Shown here: in pieces, positions 17,986 through 25,415 of the stretch
Layout of the letters: each line of letters begins with the position of its first letter
Numbering within the stretch: position 1 is the stretch's first letter
From: Bacillus altitudinis 41KF2b
GTDB taxonomy: Bacteria > Bacillota > Bacilli > Bacillales > Bacillaceae
Length of the DNA stretch: 64,000 nucleotides
Direction of reading: 5' to 3'
Assembly: GCF_000691145.1 (NCBI RefSeq)
Contig: NZ_ASJC01000002.1
Span: 248,001-312,000 of the forward strand
Translations under genes and position numbers: made by a program
Notes under the pieces: model-generated
Seen by the model: only the letters and a program-made list of their open reading frames with translations
Databases searched by the model: none
Told to the model about the DNA's origin: nothing

Positions 17986-18106
17986 TTGTTGCTTAATCGC
18001 ATCTTAACGATGAACCTACAAAAAACGACAAAAAGGAACAAAAAGAAGTGAATTTTTTATGAAAAATCTTTTAAAAGGTGGGTTTTTCCACAAAATTGTT
18101 AAAAAA

Positions 18107-18327
18107 AGACTTCGCTTTTGGCGAAGTCTCAGATTATTGACAAAGGGCTAAAATGAACTTTATTTTAGCCCTTTGTCTTCTTTTCAGTGTGATAGAAAAC
18201 CTTTGCAGTCTAGGAAGGACGAGCACCGGAGCAGAGCGAATTTGACATTCGTGAGCACCGGAGCGCAGGACTGACAAAGAATGCGAGGGTTTGTCTACAC
18301 GCTGAGACTTCGCTTTTGGCGAAGTCT
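18107..18327 (+). repeat. interspersed element flanked by a duplicated terminator hairpin (copy B)
   Basis: A core of about 175 bp (18130-18304) begins CAGATTATTGAC and ends TCTACACGCTGA. Identical hairpins (AGACTTCGCTTTTGG plus its complement arm) stand at 18107-18129 and 18305-18327. On the minus strand only the left copy runs into seven T, so it is the true terminator of the copper operon. Core stem at 18139-18177 is a perfect 16-bp pair around a 7-base loop. A 12-base direct repeat GAGCACCGGAGC flanks the small CGAAT/ATTCG hairpin. The hairpin sequence differs completely from that at copy A while the core is conserved. Confidence 0.9.
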
Positions 18328-18460
18328 CAGGTTGTTGAGAAGAGCTAAAATGAACATTATTTTAGCTCTTTGTGATAGAAATCCATTGAAGTCTAGAAAG
18401 GACGAGCACCGAAGTGCAGGACTGACACCGAATGCGAGGACTTCGCTTCTGATGAAGTCT
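18328..18460 (+). repeat. degenerate tandem copy of the element (copy B2)
   Basis: Directly after copy B, 18328-18438 repeats the core in shortened, diverged form: the hairpin at about 18341-18373 is retained with a compensated pair (GAGCTAAAAT / ATTTTAGCTC in place of GGGC/GCCC), then the AGTCTAGAAAGGACGAGCACCG segment and the GGACTGACACCGAATGCGAGG end. A third, imperfect hairpin (18439-18460) closes it. The stop codon and C-terminal codons of the 18393-18590 gene lie inside this copy. Confidence 0.85.
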
Positions 18461-18590
18461 CATGTTGCATATGATCAGCTGGCGGCTCTTGAAGAGGGGA
18501 AAGTTCGACATAAATCGCATAACCTATCAGTACAAAGGCTACATAAATCACAGCACTCACCGTCCACACCCATTTGACATTCAGCTTCAT
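18393..18590 (-). CDS. small single-pass membrane protein at the end of the copper operon
   Basis: 65 aa; residues 7-28 (WVWTVSAVIYVAFVLIGYAI) form one membrane helix, followed by an acidic/His tail (DHMQHE). The ATG overlaps the copA stop as ATGA and GAGAGGGTG lies 8 bases upstream, so translation coupled to copA is likely. From about residue 43 the codons lie in the degenerate repeat copy B2 and its terminator-like hairpin, so the native C-terminus has probably been replaced. I do not recognise a family. Position suggests a role linked to copper export; that is inference. Confidence 0.6.
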   Translation of the reverse strand: MKLNVKWVWTVSAVIYVAFVLIGYAIYVELSPLQEPPADHMQHETSSEAKSSHSVSVLHFGARPF

Positions 18591-21022
18591 TTTGCTACAC
18601 CCTCTCTGACAGGTTTCAATCGCTGTAATCTTAGTGCGTTCAGCACAACCGATACAGAACTAAAGGCCATTGCCGCTCCTGCAAGCCATGGTGCCAGGAA
18701 CCCAAATGCGGCGACTGGTATGCCAATACAATTGTAAGCAAGTGCCCAAAATAGATTCTGTTTAATGTTTCTCATCGTTTTTCTGCTAAATTCAAGTGCA
18801 TCTGCAATGGCATGGAGATCTCCAGTCATGAACGTAATATCTGCCGCTTCCATGGCAACATCTGTACCTGTTCCGACAGCCATCCCGATATTTGCTGTTG
18901 CAAGGGCAGGGGCATCATTGATGCCGTCTCCAACCATCGCCACTTTTTTTCCTTGTTTCTGAAGCGTTGCAATATGAGCCGCTTTTTCCTCAGGAAGAAC
19001 TTCAGCGATCACATGATCTATGCCTGCCTCACTCGCAATCGCTTCTGCTGTGCGTTTGTTATCTCCTGTCATCATCACGACGTGAATCCCTTGCTCTTTG
19101 AGACGAGCGACCGCTTGAGAAGAAGACGATTTGATCGTATCTGCAACAGCGACAATACCTGCTGGCTCGCGGTCAATGGCAATGAGCATCGCCGTTTTTC
19201 CTTGTTCTTCAAGCTCAGTAACAACTGCTTCTAGTGCTTCGCAGCTGATATGATGTTTCTTTAAGAGCTTCCGTGTGCCAATCAAAAGCTCATGTCCCGC
19301 AGCCCTTGCTTCAATTCCATGACCAGGATCTGCTTGAAAAGCTTCTACCTCGACCGCTTGGAGACCCCGGTTCTTCATGCCTTCTGTAATCGCTCTGGCA
19401 AGTGGATGCTCTGACTGCTGTTCTGCCGATCCTGCTAACTGAAGCAGCGTATCTTCTGTCCAATTGGCAGACGCAATCACATCTGTAAGACTCGGCTCCC
19501 CTTTTGTCACAGTCCCTGTTTTATCTAGCACTACTGTATCTAGTGATTGGGTTATCTCTAAATGCTCTCCGCCTTTAAACAAAATCCCTGATTCAGCTGC
19601 ACGGCCGCTGCCTGCCATAATAGAGGTCGGTGTAGCAAGGCCAAGAGCACAAGGACATGCAATCACGATCACAGCAATAAACGTCTCAAGTGCCGATGTC
19701 ACATTTCCTGGATCAACAAAGATATACCAAGTCAGAAAAGTGAGCACAGCCAATCCTACAACAATGGGGACAAATATCCCTGAAATTTGATCTGCCATTC
19801 TTTGAATTGGTGCTTTTGAGCCTTGCGCTTGTTCGACGACTCGAATGATTTGTGAAAGAGCCGTTTCTTTTCCTACTTTTGTTGCTTTCACTTTCACAAA
19901 TCCATTTTTATTGATGGTTGCCCCGATGACTGTATCTCCTGTGGTTTTATCAACTGGCAGACTTTCTCCTGTAATCATCGATTCGTCGATCGCTGTTGTT
20001 CCTTCGATGATTTCTCCGTCTACCGGGACTTTTTCACCCGGCTTGACGAACACAAGATCATTCACTTTCACTTCAGAAATAGGAACGGTCATTTCTTTCC
20101 CATCTCGCTCTATCACAGCTTCTTTCGCTTGTAAGCCCATCAGTTTTTGAATCGCTTCTGATGATCTCCCTTTCGCTCTTGCTTCCATTAACTTTCCGAG
20201 CACAATTAGCGTAATGAGCACAGCACTCGTTTCATAATAGAGGGCCGCTTCATGTGTGCCTTGAACCGCTGATTGAATACTTTCATATAAACTATAGAAA
20301 AAAGCAGCCGATGTCCCTAGTGCCACAAGGACATCCATATTGGCACTTTTATTTTTCAACGCTTTATAAGCACCTACATAAAAAGGCCAGCCGACAATGA
20401 ACTGGACGGGCGCTGCTAATGCGAGCTGAACCCATGGATTCATAAACGCTTCTGGCAACCAAATAAACGATGTGAAAGAAAAATGACTGACCATTGCCCA
20501 AAGAAGAGGCAATGACAAAATCATCGAGAACAAAAAGCGTGCCGTTTGTTTCTCAATCGCTGCTTGACGATGGTCTTTTTTCCCTTCCTCCGCATGCTCT
20601 TCGGCTGGTTCGGTTAGTGAATATCCAATGGATTTCACAGCCTCTTTTATGTCACTTGGAGATATTTTCCCTGGATGATATGTCACCTGAAGTGACTCAA
20701 GCGCAAAGTTCACTGATCCTTGATCAATACCATCCATCCGGTTGACTTTTTTCTCAATTCGGTTTGCACAAGCCGCACATGTCATTCCCTCTATATCAAA
20801 TTCAGCTTGCTCCATCACCACATCATAGCCAAGAGATTGAATTTTTTGTTTTAGATCCTCTGCTGTGAGTTGTTCTGTTTCATACACAATGTGGGATGTT
20901 TCAAGCGCAAAGTTCACACTGGCGTCGTCCACACCTTCCAACCTGTTCAAGCCCTTTTCAATGCGGCCTGCACAGGCGGCGCAAGTCATTCCCGTAATTT
21001 GAAAATCAATTTCTTTTTTCAT
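18587..21022 (-). CDS. copA: copper-exporting P-type ATPase CopA
   Basis: P1B-1 ATPase (811 aa) that exports Cu+. Two N-terminal metal-binding domains carry GMTCAAC at residues ~11-17 and ~79-85. Then come eight membrane helices, actuator TGES, the CPC site in IACPCALGLATPTS, phosphorylation site DKTGTVTKG, HP motif SEHPLARAI and MVGDGINDAPALA; the C-terminal helices hold the expected Tyr-Asn (LAYNCIGIP) and SVVLNALRL. Behind GAGAGGTGAG with good spacing. It follows copZ, but a terminator-like hairpin stands in the 84-base gap. Controlled by CsoR through the copZ promoter. Confidence 0.96.
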   Translation of the reverse strand: MKKEIDFQITGMTCAACAGRIEKGLNRLEGVDDASVNFALETSHIVYETEQLTAEDLKQKIQSLGYDVVMEQAEFDIEGMTCAACANRIEKKVNRMDGIDQGSVNFALESLQVTYHPGKISPSDIKEAVKSIGYSLTEPAEEHAEEGKKDHRQAAIEKQTARFLFSMILSLPLLWAMVSHFSFTSFIWLPEAFMNPWVQLALAAPVQFIVGWPFYVGAYKALKNKSANMDVLVALGTSAAFFYSLYESIQSAVQGTHEAALYYETSAVLITLIVLGKLMEARAKGRSSEAIQKLMGLQAKEAVIERDGKEMTVPISEVKVNDLVFVKPGEKVPVDGEIIEGTTAIDESMITGESLPVDKTTGDTVIGATINKNGFVKVKATKVGKETALSQIIRVVEQAQGSKAPIQRMADQISGIFVPIVVGLAVLTFLTWYIFVDPGNVTSALETFIAVIVIACPCALGLATPTSIMAGSGRAAESGILFKGGEHLEITQSLDTVVLDKTGTVTKGEPSLTDVIASANWTEDTLLQLAGSAEQQSEHPLARAITEGMKNRGLQAVEVEAFQADPGHGIEARAAGHELLIGTRKLLKKHHISCEALEAVVTELEEQGKTAMLIAIDREPAGIVAVADTIKSSSSQAVARLKEQGIHVVMMTGDNKRTAEAIASEAGIDHVIAEVLPEEKAAHIATLQKQGKKVAMVGDGINDAPALATANIGMAVGTGTDVAMEAADITFMTGDLHAIADALEFSRKTMRNIKQNLFWALAYNCIGIPVAAFGFLAPWLAGAAMAFSSVSVVLNALRLQRLKPVREGVAK

Positions 21023-21066
21023 TTATCTCACCTCTCCACATACTCCATGGGGGTATTGTTATTTTT

Positions 21067-21099
21067 AAAAAAATACGTGCTGTCTTATGCAGCACGTAT
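21067..21099 (-). terminator. intercistronic terminator between copZ and copA
   Basis: Minus strand ATACGTGCTG / CAGCACGTAT, a perfect 10-bp stem with a short loop, followed by seven T. It lies between the copZ stop and the copA ribosome site, so copZ message should exceed copA message. Confidence 0.8.
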
Positions 21100-21106
21100 G
21101 CTCATT

Positions 21107-21313
21107 TTATACGACATCATATCCCTGTTCTTCAATGACATCAGAGATCTGGTGTAACGTGATTTGATCTGAGTGAAAGGAAACCTCCACCTGACCCTTA
21201 TCTAAATGGACTTTCACAGATTCAACACCTGCTAATTCTCCTACATTTCCTTCGACTGCTTTCACACAATGTCCGCAAGACATGCCTTGCACTTGTAGTG
21301 TTGCTTGTTCCAC
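21107..21313 (-). CDS. copZ: copper chaperone CopZ
   Basis: 68-aa Atx1-like cytosolic chaperone that carries Cu+ to CopA. The metal loop GMSCGHCVKAVEG holds the CxxC pair near residues 13-16, and the ferredoxin-like fold is suggested by VKVHLDKGQVEVSF. First gene behind the CsoR-type promoter. Confidence 0.95.
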   Translation of the reverse strand: MEQATLQVQGMSCGHCVKAVEGNVGELAGVESVKVHLDKGQVEVSFHSDQITLHQISDVIEEQGYDVV

Positions 21314-21347
21314 TTCTCATCGCCTCCATCAATCATTTTCTATTTTT

Positions 21348-21376
21348 ACTATACCCTAGTAGGGTATCATTGTAAA
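21348..21376 (-). promoter_or_regulatory. copZA promoter with CsoR operator
   Basis: Minus strand TTTACA (21371-21376), 17-base spacer, TATAGT (21348-21353). The perfect inverted repeat ATACCCTAGTAGGGTAT (21351-21367) fills the spacer and touches the -10. This matches the GC-centred CsoR operator of B. subtilis (TACCCTACGGGGGTA type), so copper should release repression. Confidence 0.9.
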
Positions 21377-21396
21377 CATAAATGATCCGCTGTTTG

Positions 21397-21702
21397 CTAC
21401 GATTTTGTCAGCTTCGTGAAGACATTCATTAACTCCTCAATGGCTTCATCCCCATTACCGCTCTTAATGGCATCCGCTACGCAATGATGTGTATGCTTTT
21501 CCATTAATTGAAGACTCACTTTTTTTAAAGCTGCATTGACAGCAGAAATTTGATTCACGACATCTATACAGTAACGATCATTTTCAATCATTTGCTGAAT
21601 CCCTCGCACTTGACCTTCCACTCGTTTTAAGCGGTTGATTAATTGCTCTTTTTCCTTCTCGGCTCTAGGCGAAGCGATATGTCTTTCTTCTTGTTCTGTC
21701 AT
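21397..21702 (-). CDS. csoR: copper-sensing repressor CsoR
   Basis: All-helical tetrameric repressor (101 aa). The Cu+ ligands are at the same positions as in B. subtilis CsoR: Cys45 (NDRYCIDV), His70 and Cys74 (EKHTHHC). N-terminal acidic extension then RLKRVEGQVRGIQQMIE. It is transcribed apart from copZA in the same direction, with AAAGGTG before the ATG. Target operator lies just downstream at 21351-21367. Confidence 0.95.
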   Translation of the reverse strand: MTEQEERHIASPRAEKEKEQLINRLKRVEGQVRGIQQMIENDRYCIDVVNQISAVNAALKKVSLQLMEKHTHHCVADAIKSGNGDEAIEELMNVFTKLTKS

Positions 21703-21739
21703 CTGATCACCTTTTTTCTATCATACTTGTGTTACATTC

Positions 21740-21779
21740 AATTAAAGCATATCTTCACCTGAAAAGGCAAAGATATGCT
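21740..21779 (-). terminator. hairpin after the lipoprotein gene
   Basis: AGCATATCTT / AAGATATGCT, a perfect 10-bp stem with a 14-base loop; the following TTTAATT is a weak T-run. It separates the 21800 gene from csoR. Confidence 0.55.
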
Positions 21780-21799
21780 GTGATCACCATTTGCTTATC

Positions 21800-22255
21800 C
21801 TAGTTTGTTAGTTGTTCAATATCTTGCAAAAGGCTGACCGATTGCTGAAGCTGCTTCATGAGCCCTTGTTGATCCTCTAAAATAGCTGCAGCATCGAAGT
21901 TGTCCATTTTCAATTGCTGTAAATAGGTTTGAATCTCCTCTGACAGCACTTTATTTTTCTCTATGATTTGTGCATGCAGGTCTTCTGCTATTGATGGGGC
22001 TGTGAGTTCATTAAATTCTTGAATGTCTGCTTTCAATGATTCAAGTTGCTGCGTCAAATCTGCTCTTTTGGCAGCATCTTGTACAGCTTCTTCCGCAAGC
22101 TGTGGAAAATCCTCTGTGAATTGCTGAATATCCGTCACATACTCATTCGCCTCTGTGACATATGTCGTTGTATCGTTTACTTGGTCTAACAGTCCTGAAC
22201 ATCCACTTAACAAAAACGTACCGGTAAATAGAAACGCCATCACATATTGTTTCAA
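21800..22255 (-). CDS. lipoprotein of the DUF6376 type, under the Mn riboswitch
   Basis: 151-aa predicted lipoprotein. TTG start at 22255 behind AAAGGGTG. The signal peptide ends in the lipobox LLSGC (Cys19); the mature part is acidic and fully helical with heptad-like Leu spacing (QQLESLKADIQEFNEL, EEIQTYLQQLKM), suggesting a coiled coil on the outer membrane face. From memory it resembles the DUF6376 lipoproteins of Bacillus, for which I know no function. The gene lies about 80 bases after the riboswitch terminator and has no other promoter I can see, so it appears Mn-regulated. No metal-binding residues stand out (no His or Cys cluster in the mature chain). Confidence 0.8.
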   Translation of the reverse strand: MKQYVMAFLFTGTFLLSGCSGLLDQVNDTTTYVTEANEYVTDIQQFTEDFPQLAEEAVQDAAKRADLTQQLESLKADIQEFNELTAPSIAEDLHAQIIEKNKVLSEEIQTYLQQLKMDNFDAAAILEDQQGLMKQLQQSVSLLQDIEQLTN

Positions 22256-22333
22256 GATCCATCACCCTTTCATCTGCTATGTTGAAACCCCTCATTTGTC
22301 CAGCTCCCAACCACACAGATGCAAAAAGATCTT

Positions 22334-22381
22334 AAAAAAAGCCAGACCTTTGCCTCATGTGTGATAGGCAAAGGTCTGGCT
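22334..22381 (-). terminator. expression-platform terminator of the Mn riboswitch
   Basis: A perfect 16-bp stem AGCCAGACCTTTGCCT / AGGCAAAGGTCTGGCT with a 10-base loop, then seven T on the minus strand. Its 5' arm is the same AGACCTTTGCC that closes the riboswitch P1 helix, so the two structures exclude each other: ligand binding should prevent termination. Confidence 0.9.
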
Positions 22382-22462
22382 AACATGTTCATGCCGGAAT
22401 GGCCGAGAAACAACGGATGTTTCTGTAATGACGACCAAACCGTAAAAGCTACTCCCCTTTAG
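22366..22462 (-). ncRNA. yybP-ykoY manganese riboswitch
   Basis: On the minus strand the conserved blocks occur in order: AAAGGGGAGTAGC (22448-22460), GTCGTCA (22428-22434), CCGGC (22391-22395), and AGCCAGACCTTTGCC at the 3' end. These are the hallmarks of the Mn2+-sensing yybP-ykoY aptamer (loops L1 and L3 that form the metal site, and P1). The aptamer 3' strand also forms the terminator above, giving an ON switch with Mn. Downstream is the lipoprotein gene 21800-22255. Confidence 0.9.
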
Positions 22463-22485
22463 GATACCGTTCAAATGTTATGTTT

Positions 22486-22514
22486 ATCATATCTAAATGA
22501 AGGACAACAGTCAA
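22486..22514 (-). promoter_or_regulatory. promoter of the riboswitch-lipoprotein transcript
   Basis: Minus strand TTGACT (22509-22514), 17-base spacer, TATGAT (22486-22491), just after the stop of the GGDEF gene and about 20 bases before the aptamer. This makes the lipoprotein an independent transcription unit. Confidence 0.8.
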
Positions 22515-22534
22515 TGAGAAGCAGGCGGAAGATC

Positions 22535-24109
22535 CTACTTTTGGTATAGCATATAGTCGGAACCAGTTGATGCATAAATCCGATTACGTCCTTGGCGTTT
22601 TGACATATACAAGGCTTGATCTGCCTCAAATAGAAGCGTTTCTAATATAGAGGGATCATTCGCTGTATGGGCGACGCCAAAGCTTGCTGTCACTCTTACT
22701 TTTTTCTCATCTGTCTGAAAGAAACTCACTTCAAATGAATGTCTCATCTGTTCCGCAATATGACATGCCTCTTCAAATGAATGATGCGGGAGACAAATGG
22801 CGAACTCTTCTCCACCATATCGGCCGAATAAATCATCCATCTTCAAATGCTGCTGACAAATGGACACAACATGACGCAACGCCTCGTCTCCAATATGATG
22901 TCCGTGCGTATCATTGATTTGTTTAAAGAAATCAATATCAAATAGCAATATCGCAGTATCCTGCGCATCCTCTTCCAATAACATCTGCGTTCGTTCAATA
23001 AAGGAAGACCGATTGAAGATATTCGTCAAACCATCAATATATGCTCGGCGCTCCAGCTCTTCCTGCAATAGTCGCTGCTCCGTAACATCGCTGATCACAA
23101 TTTGCCTGCCCTCGACTTCGCCTCTTCTATTAAAAAGAGAAGAAGCAGTGAGATGATAATAGAAGGGCTGCTCTTTTTCCCACATTAAATCATACTGTGA
23201 ATGATCCTGCGGAGAACGCAGCCACTGGATAAACGCTGGCTCTTTGATGATCCCTGAGAATATATCATCGATTTTATAGCCGATTCCCTTTTTAGCGAGC
23301 ACAGGAATGATCAATGCAGCCGCAGGGTTATAATCAATCAGTGTTCGGTATCGATCCAATAGAAGAACACCTTCTGACATATGTTCAAACACACGCTCCA
23401 TCGCAATGGGAGAGAGCTTAAAGAGATGAAAAGACATAATCGCCCATAAGTAGAGTGCATTGGTTAAAAACATCACCACTGGTACTGGGTCAATGTGAAA
23501 AGGCGTGACACCTAATAAATAGATAAAAGAGGTCGTGATCGGCAATAATATTCCAACGAGCAAGATCAGAACCTGTTTCAAATATTCTCTCTTCACACGT
23601 AAAAACCAAAGCAGCATAAAAATAGCGAGCATAGAACAGCCAAATGTATAGACCCCATGAATGATATACCAATAACCAATGGTAAAATCAGCCAATAAAA
23701 AACCGTCTACTGTATTCATCGTGATGCTTCGGTAAAAGAGTGAATGAAAAGAGTTGGTGAACACCAGAATGGTGGTTAAAATTGGAATCAGCAAGAAGAG
23801 AATCACGCGGCGCTTTGTTACATATTGATGGAAACCAGTAAACTGCAGCACAATCATCAGGCTGAACGGTGCAATAAACGGAAGACCTATGTATTGAAAA
23901 CTAACCCAGAATGTAATTTCTTGAGGGGTGCGCGCCAATAATTCAAATGTATGTCCAAAAATATAAATCGCAGTTGCTCCAGACATATACATAAACAATT
24001 GACAGCCAATATACCGATGGCGATTTGCATGAGCAATGATTGATAATATTACGGACAGAATGCCAGAAACACTCATGATCACAATAAAATGTAAAACAAT
24101 CGAATCCAT
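22535..24109 (-). CDS. membrane-bound diguanylate cyclase: 7TM sensor, PAS, GGDEF
   Basis: 524 aa. Residues 1-230 form seven or eight membrane helices of the histidine-kinase-type 7TM sensor; 235-345 is a PAS-like domain (MSEGVLLLDRYRTLIDYNPAA ... VISDVTEQRLLQEEL); 355-515 is a GGDEF domain with DGLTNIFNRSSF, metal Asp in LLFDIDFFKQIND and active site RYGGEEF (432-436). Both GGDEF catalytic features look intact, so c-di-GMP synthesis is likely. The product-inhibition I-site position reads KMDD in place of RxxD, so feedback inhibition may be weak. I do not recognise a B. subtilis orthologue with this architecture. Monocistronic. Confidence 0.85.
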   Translation of the reverse strand: MDSIVLHFIVIMSVSGILSVILSIIAHANRHRYIGCQLFMYMSGATAIYIFGHTFELLARTPQEITFWVSFQYIGLPFIAPFSLMIVLQFTGFHQYVTKRRVILFLLIPILTTILVFTNSFHSLFYRSITMNTVDGFLLADFTIGYWYIIHGVYTFGCSMLAIFMLLWFLRVKREYLKQVLILLVGILLPITTSFIYLLGVTPFHIDPVPVVMFLTNALYLWAIMSFHLFKLSPIAMERVFEHMSEGVLLLDRYRTLIDYNPAAALIIPVLAKKGIGYKIDDIFSGIIKEPAFIQWLRSPQDHSQYDLMWEKEQPFYYHLTASSLFNRRGEVEGRQIVISDVTEQRLLQEELERRAYIDGLTNIFNRSSFIERTQMLLEEDAQDTAILLFDIDFFKQINDTHGHHIGDEALRHVVSICQQHLKMDDLFGRYGGEEFAICLPHHSFEEACHIAEQMRHSFEVSFFQTDEKKVRVTASFGVAHTANDPSILETLLFEADQALYMSKRQGRNRIYASTGSDYMLYQK

Positions 24110-24417
24110 GTAAACGCCCCAATTTCAGTTATTTAGAACTAGTCTAATCTTACTATATATGAGGACGTCTCAAATGGGAAGATGTGATTTTGATTTGGTT
24201 GGCGGTTTTTAAGATCTTTATGACATTTGTTTATTCTTTTTTCACGATACACTCCACAAGAGTCATAAGACATCTTTTTGACTAATTAAAAATTCGCCGA
24301 AAATTAACTCCCAGCTCAATATAAAACCTACTTTTTTCCCCTTTTTTATAATAATTACCACATCATATTTTTTTTACAGTACAATGATGACAGCATTAAA
24401 CGGGAGGGGAAAACTTA
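24110..24417. other. 308-bp AT-rich intergenic region at the left edge of the accessory island
   Basis: Holds the upstream regions of two divergent genes. Composition turns strongly A/T-rich from about 24230. A possible -10 TACAAT (24379-24384) precedes the 24418 gene, but no convincing -35 accompanies it. The gene has a good ribosome site, GGGAGGGG. I see no integrase gene, transfer RNA or direct repeat of the ssrA end here. Confidence 0.5.
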
Positions 24418-25152
24418 ATGAAGAACAACAATAGTAGTAAAATTTCTAAATTTTTTATAGTCTTGTTAACTATTATAATATCCACAACGTTCTTTTCTAA
24501 TGTAAGCTCTGCGGAAGTGAAAAAATCAGATGATAACAACTCTGAAAAAAATCAACTTATTAATTCTGAACAAAAAGACGTTAAAAAGACAAAGGTCAGT
24601 ATGAAAGACATAAAAAAGATAGAATCATATCTATATTTATCTAAAAAAGGAACACTTATTTTAAAGTCAGATTATACTGATTTGAATCTAAATCATTCAA
24701 TAATTAAAGAAGTAAAGGCGTGGCTTAAGTACAGTAACCAATTAGTACTTGAAAAGAAAGCTGTTATTCAACCTGATTTTAGTATTAAAATGCTAGATGA
24801 ATCTAACACTAATTCACTTGATCATAAGGTATCAACATTATCTAAAGGATGTGGAAAGAACGGTCACAATGTTTATTGGTGGGGATACAACTTATACTTT
24901 GATTGCAATGAAACCAGATCTTTATATCAGTCTTTCAAAGCTGGAGGGGGCGCTACTAGTGGAATTGCAGCCATTTCTAGATTCATACCAGTCCCTCCTA
25001 CTCAACTAGCTAGTGCTATTGCCGGAGTAATAGGTGGAGGGCTTGTAGGCTTTGGTCAAATGATTCAAGATGAACATGAAGGACATGGCGTAAGAATAAG
25101 ATTTACTGGATTAGGTTATGCGGCAGTTCCATCTGGTGTATTCCCACAATAA
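24418..25152 (+). CDS. secreted bacteriocin-like protein with glycine-rich C-terminal domain
   Basis: 244 aa. Signal peptide residues 1-32 (cleavage likely after VSSA), a charged Lys/Asp-rich stretch to about 65, a middle region, then after about residue 140 a distinct C-terminal domain: Cys145 and Cys163 flank HNVYWWGYNLYFD, then a Gly-rich amphipathic stretch (residues 175-213, including ASAIAGVIGGGLVGFGQM) and HEGHGVRIRF. The prepro organisation, the Cys pair and the Gly-rich hydrophobic helix resemble precursors of class II or larger bacteriocins. I do not recognise the family. It is followed 16 bases later by a small three-helix membrane protein with a perfect ribosome site, as immunity genes often are. 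Codon use is more AT-rich than the flanking core genes. Confidence 0.7.
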   Translation: MKNNNSSKISKFFIVLLTIIISTTFFSNVSSAEVKKSDDNNSEKNQLINSEQKDVKKTKVSMKDIKKIESYLYLSKKGTLILKSDYTDLNLNHSIIKEVKAWLKYSNQLVLEKKAVIQPDFSIKMLDESNTNSLDHKVSTLSKGCGKNGHNVYWWGYNLYFDCNETRSLYQSFKAGGGATSGIAAISRFIPVPPTQLASAIAGVIGGGLVGFGQMIQDEHEGHGVRIRFTGLGYAAVPSGVFPQ

Positions 25153-25168
25153 CTAAGGAGGTAAAATA

Positions 25169-25408
25169 ATGACCTTCATCATTATCATGGCAGGTTTATT
25201 TATGCTCATTCTTTTAGATAAACCGTTTCAAAAAAGGAAGTCTGGTTTATTATTCTTAGTATGTTATTTATTACTCATTTCATTGTACATCATTAATACT
25301 ACGTTCATGAAATTTGTATCAAATAAACTTTTACTTATTATAGCTATTTTTGTAGTTAGCCCTTTGTTTATTCGATTCTTGAAACCTTCACAAAAAACTG
25401 AACAGTAA
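25169..25408 (+). CDS. small three-helix membrane protein, candidate immunity protein
   Basis: 79 aa, nearly all hydrophobic: helices at about 2-17, 25-43 and 48-68, with basic loops (FQKRKSG) and a polar tail. The ribosome site AAGGAGGT is ideally spaced. It forms a two-gene unit with the secreted protein before it and shares the terminator after it. No family recognised; immunity role is inferred from context only. Confidence 0.65.
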   Translation: MTFIIIMAGLFMLILLDKPFQKRKSGLLFLVCYLLLISLYIINTTFMKFVSNKLLLIIAIFVVSPLFIRFLKPSQKTEQ

Positions 25409-25415
25409 CTACTAT

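Noticed and set aside
18107-18460. CRISPR-like array from regularly spaced hairpins
   Set aside because: Only three hairpins, spacers are homologous to each other and to copy A, and no cas genes are present.
18281-18577. 98-aa ORF starting with MRGFVYTL, like the one at 40
   Set aside because: Same start arises from the shared repeat end in both places. No ribosome site, and the rest is antisense to the small copper-operon gene.
22366-22462. c-di-GMP riboswitch, considered because of the adjacent GGDEF gene
   Set aside because: The conserved blocks GGGGAGTAGC, GTCGTCA and AGACCTTTGCC belong to the yybP-ykoY class; the c-di-GMP core is absent.
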